This document shows positions 12,223-14,956 of a stretch of 14,956 nucleotides of DNA, in pieces. Location of the stretch: the NCBI GenBank assembly GCA_964423195.1, contig CAYRDY010000054.1, forward strand, positions 1-14,956. Reading direction: 5' to 3'. Made by a program: the position numbers and the translations under genes. The first letter of the stretch is position 1; every line of letters begins with the position of its first letter. This DNA comes from CAKRHR01 sp964423195. GTDB lineage: Bacteria > Bacillota > Clostridia > Lachnospirales > Lachnospiraceae. Below the pieces are notes generated by a model, which had not been told where the DNA came from, ran no database searches, and saw nothing but the letters and a program-made list of their open reading frames with translations.

Positions 12223-14956
12223 ATGAGAAACAAAAAGAAGGGGAGAAAATTGCTTTGCCTGGCATTAGCATTTTGTATGGTTTTTGCCAGTCAAAATGTG
12301 TTTGCCATGGCTGTGGGAAGCGCTGAAGAAAGTGAGACTGAGACATCGGAGAGTCTTCTGGACGAAACTCAGGAAAGCCAAGCGGATGAGACACAGGATA
12401 GTCTGCCGGAAGAGACGCCGGAAAGTGTACCGGAGGAGACTCAGGGAAATCCGTCGGAAGAGACGCCGGAAAGACAACAGACGGAAACTCAGGGAAACCT
12501 GCAGGATGATGCGCAGGAGAGCATCTCGGCGGAGACTGCGATAGAGACAGAGCCGGATGAAATCGAGCAAATTGCTGGGGAGACGACAGGTTCGGAAAAT
12601 GGTTCCTTTGATATTAACAAGCCTGTGATTGAAAGTGTTGAACTGGTTGAACATGGAAAGACACTGCACGAGGGCGATAAGGTGACCATTAAAGTTCGTG
12701 CCTATGATGCGGATAGCGGTATCGCGAGGGTTGAAGCGAAAATTGGCAAAATCGGCGATAATGGTTATTTTTCTTTTTATGTTACTAGCGTTTTCTGCCA
12801 ATATGATGAGGCGGCAGGCTGCTACATAGGCGAATGGGAAATAAAGAATGTCATCGGCGGAACCTTCGGCCTGGCGTATGTTACCGTTGAAGATCAAATG
12901 GGCAACTATATTCGACAGGATTATGAAGATGGTAATCCTGATTATACTTTTGTCATTGAGAAGGACGAGGAAGTTGTCCATGTCACGAAGATTGAGTTCC
13001 CTTCAAACGGAGGGACTTTTGAGGGTGGTTCAACATTTGAAATCACCGTGACAATAGACAAGAACCTGGATGATGAATATATTTATATTCATTTTAGTGA
13101 TAGCATCAATTATAATGGAACAACAAAATCATTATCGAAATCGTCGGAAGGCATCTACAAGGGTGAGTGTGGTTGTGGTTATAAAGACGGGACGTTTGTC
13201 CTGGATAAAATATATGCGAGTAGGGCTGATGGTGATTTATATTTCAGTATAGACCATCCTGAAAATTATGGATATTCTGTAAAGAATAATGCGGATCCTG
13301 ATCCGGATATCGAACCGCCTGAGATCACGTCAATCTCACTGGATAAGAATGGTGAAATTGTACGCCCTGGAGATTCTGTAAATATTACTGTTTCAGCAAC
13401 AGATGATCGGGGATTAGAAGAATATGCTTCGATTTATTTTCATTCAACGGCAGTTATCATGGGGAATACTAAAGATGTGACCTTAACATATGATGCTGAG
13501 AAGAAGATTTATCAGGGCACTCTGGAAATTACCGACGATATGTATCCATGTGAGTGGTATGTCAGCAGAATAACTATAAGGGATAAAGCAGGAAATAGTG
13601 CAAGCTACGATAGCAGTGTTCTGGAAGATTCCTATTATATTTATGTTTATAACGGCGATACCTACGTTGATATACCGCAGAAGATTTCTATTCATTTTTA
13701 CAGATGGGATGGCAGCGATTTCCACTACAATCCATTAGATTCTGAGTCTATAATCGGAAAAGAAGTCTCCAGACATATGACATATCGGGAGGCGGGCATC
13801 ACATTTCCGGAGTTAAAGCCGGACAGCTCAGGGATGAAGCAGGTTGGCTGGATGGACGATGAAGGCAGAACGGTGACGGAAGATTCATCTATCCCTACAA
13901 GTTCATGGATTGGACTTTATGCGGATTATGAGAAGGTCTATGTGCCCTATAGTTATGATTATCTTTCCTCTGATGGCACAATAAAATCAGAAAATAGCGC
14001 TGTGGCCGCAGAAAAAGGAACGACTTATGGAGAAATTCTTCAAGAGCTTGAAGACTATAGACCCGCGGATATGACGGAGGCGTACTCTTTTGACCGTTGG
14101 GAATATTCTTTAGGCCATGATTTGGACGATATTATCAGCCCTCCTTTTCAAAGTTGGATTTATTTAGGGGCGAAATATTCTGAGGGAAATATTATATCTT
14201 TAATGAAATATTATTTAGGAGAAGACGGATCAAATTGCTGGGACTCAGAAGTTTTAGTTGTTGATGAGAGTATGACATCAGAGGAGCTTGCCCAGATGAT
14301 TGTTGGCAAGGTTGGCATGGAGGTTCCTGAATCATATCCGGGCCTGAGGTTTAAAGAGTGGAGTCTTCCTTATGGTGTAAATAATGTTAATTATTACCCT
14401 GCGGAAATTGATGCGGTCTATGAGAATTGCCTGATCAGATATATTATCCAGTCAGAGGATGGAGAGGAAACTTTTTTCTGCCAGGTCGCCGAGATCGGGG
14501 ATACTGTGACGATACCTTCATCGTTCGAAGGGTATAAAGACGTGACCTGGACTTACAGGCCAGTGGAGACGGATACGTTTGTCGTAGAAGGCCACATGGT
14601 TTTCTACGGAACCGGTGTGAGAATTGAGAGCGAAACAGAACCTGAGTCAAAGCCTCAAACAGAGCCTGAGAGCGAGAGTGAGATTGAGACTGAGTCTGAA
14701 CCTGAGACTGAATCCGAATCTGAGATTGAGTCTGAACCTGAGAGTGAATCTGAATCCGAGAGCGAATCCGAGTCCGAGTCGGAGAGTGAGCTTGAATCTG
14801 AGAGTGAATCTGAATCCGAGTCCGAGAGTGAGACAGAAACCGAATCGGTGACGCCTCAGGATCCGGGATCATCCGGCAAGCCATTTGCGCCGGATGTGGT
14901 AGCAAAAGCCGTCGATGATATTGAAAAGGCGGCTCCGGGCACGGTTGTCAATGTCT
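12223..14956 (+). CDS. Large secreted surface protein with Ig-like and InlB-like repeats, 3'-truncated
   Basis: An exported protein, open for 911 codons to the window edge. A Sec signal peptide is clear: MRNKKKGRKLL, a hydrophobic core, and a likely cut after VFA near residue 28. Residues 35-126 are an unstructured Glu/Thr/Pro/Gln-rich stretch. Ig-like modules follow at about 133-250, 253-360 and 364-480; the third ends in RDKAGN, typical of bacterial Ig-like folds. Residues 480-800 contain segments such as VGWMDDEGRTVTEDS...LYADYE that resemble degenerate InlB B-type repeats. A Glu/Ser/Pro tract (802-875) leads to PDVVAKAVDDIEKAAPGTVVNV, which looks like the start of another domain. No cell-wall anchor is seen yet; it should lie beyond the window. 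The ATG at 12223 has AGGAGG seven bases upstream. The gene is visibly AT-richer than its neighbours and uses AT-ending codons. Role unknown; adhesion or host contact is plausible. Confidence 0.85.
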   Translation, partial: MRNKKKGRKLLCLALAFCMVFASQNVFAMAVGSAEESETETSESLLDETQESQADETQDSLPEETPESVPEETQGNPSEETPERQQTETQGNLQDDAQESISAETAIETEPDEIEQIAGETTGSENGSFDINKPVIESVELVEHGKTLHEGDKVTIKVRAYDADSGIARVEAKIGKIGDNGYFSFYVTSVFCQYDEAAGCYIGEWEIKNVIGGTFGLAYVTVEDQMGNYIRQDYEDGNPDYTFVIEKDEEVVHVTKIEFPSNGGTFEGGSTFEITVTIDKNLDDEYIYIHFSDSINYNGTTKSLSKSSEGIYKGECGCGYKDGTFVLDKIYASRADGDLYFSIDHPENYGYSVKNNADPDPDIEPPEITSISLDKNGEIVRPGDSVNITVSATDDRGLEEYASIYFHSTAVIMGNTKDVTLTYDAEKKIYQGTLEITDDMYPCEWYVSRITIRDKAGNSASYDSSVLEDSYYIYVYNGDTYVDIPQKISIHFYRWDGSDFHYNPLDSESIIGKEVSRHMTYREAGITFPELKPDSSGMKQVGWMDDEGRTVTEDSSIPTSSWIGLYADYEKVYVPYSYDYLSSDGTIKSENSAVAAEKGTTYGEILQELEDYRPADMTEAYSFDRWEYSLGHDLDDIISPPFQSWIYLGAKYSEGNIISLMKYYLGEDGSNCWDSEVLVVDESMTSEELAQMIVGKVGMEVPESYPGLRFKEWSLPYGVNNVNYYPAEIDAVYENCLIRYIIQSEDGEETFFCQVAEIGDTVTIPSSFEGYKDVTWTYRPVETDTFVVEGHMVFYGTGVRIESETEPESKPQTEPESESEIETESEPETESESEIESEPESESESESESESESESELESESESESESESETETESVTPQDPGSSGKPFAPDVVAKAVDDIEKAAPGTVVNV
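12325..12600 (+). repeat. N-terminal acidic low-complexity tract of the surface protein
   Basis: About 92 codons of Glu/Thr/Ser/Pro/Gln with units such as EETPES and ETQGN; at DNA level GAAGAGACGCCGGAAAG recurs (near 12408 and 12459). It likely forms an extended, disordered linker between the signal peptide and the first Ig-like module. Confidence 0.75.
14626..14847 (+). repeat. Glu/Ser repeat tract of the surface protein
   Basis: 74 codons, almost all Glu, Ser, Thr and Pro (ESESESES and EPESES units), encoded by GAG/GAA and TCx/AGy codons, so the DNA is a near-six-base periodic repeat. Such tracts act as acidic, extended stalks in surface proteins of Gram-positive bacteria and tend to vary in length between strains. 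Confidence 0.85.

Noticed and set aside
12265..12981. 238-codon antisense frame inside the surface-protein gene
   Set aside because: It opposes a gene with clear promoter, ribosome site and signal peptide; its Arg/Leu/Ser-rich content reflects the antisense of acidic low-complexity codons.
14444..14905. Ser/Arg/Gln-rich antisense frame over the Glu/Ser tract
   Set aside because: It is a shadow of the GAG/TCx repeat codons of the surface-protein gene, with no start signal.

Overview
The window looks like a scaffold from a Gram-positive anaerobe of the Clostridia (Firmicutes), quite possibly a gut Lachnospiraceae. The signs are near-consensus AGGAGG ribosome sites, sigma-A-type promoters, U-rich intrinsic terminators, ATP-type PEP carboxykinase with malic enzyme, an ECF-transporter S component, a TatD-associated type of radical SAM protein, lar genes next to a DUF3842 gene, and a large secreted Ig-like surface protein with acidic Glu/Ser tracts. 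The species cannot be fixed from the sequence. The run of exactly 100 N, flanked by an exact 55-base duplication, points to a short-read (probably metagenomic) assembly.

Layout. 1-783 (+): 3' part of malic enzyme. 806-2838 (-): three-gene vitamin B6-linked operon, in transcription order an ECF S component, a pyridoxal/pyridoxamine kinase and a small radical SAM protein. 2839-3337: AT-rich divergent intergenic region with promoters and small repeats. 3338-3805 (+): Bcp/PrxQ peroxiredoxin, ending at a strong two-way terminator. 4114-5499 (-): MATE efflux transporter. 5591-7288 (-): pckA with a structured leader of about 140 nt. 7289-7638: divergent regulatory region. 7639-10555 (+): DUF3842-larB-larC operon, the last gene carrying a very long His-rich insert and the assembly gap, closed by a textbook terminator. 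10628-10731: three tandem repeats. 10748-11938 (-): PLP-dependent class I/II aminotransferase. 12223-14956 (+): a large secreted surface protein, still open at the window edge and visibly AT-richer than the other genes.

How it fits together. Malic enzyme and PEP carboxykinase serve the pyruvate/oxaloacetate/PEP node. The ECF S component and kinase would import and phosphorylate B6, the cofactor of the aminotransferase further along. LarB and LarC belong to nickel-pincer nucleotide (NPN) cofactor synthesis. LarE and any NPN-dependent enzyme such as LarA are not in the window, while a DUF3842 protein leads the operon.

Most notable points. (1) The gap in larC is almost certainly an assembly artefact: removing 155 bases (100 N plus one copy of the 55-base duplicate) restores one open frame of 515 codons. 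(2) LarC has about 44 histidines in 138 residues. (3) DUF3842 is tightly coupled to larBC behind a foldable leader. (4) A small palindromic motif around CAAGCG recurs in at least seven intergenic places.
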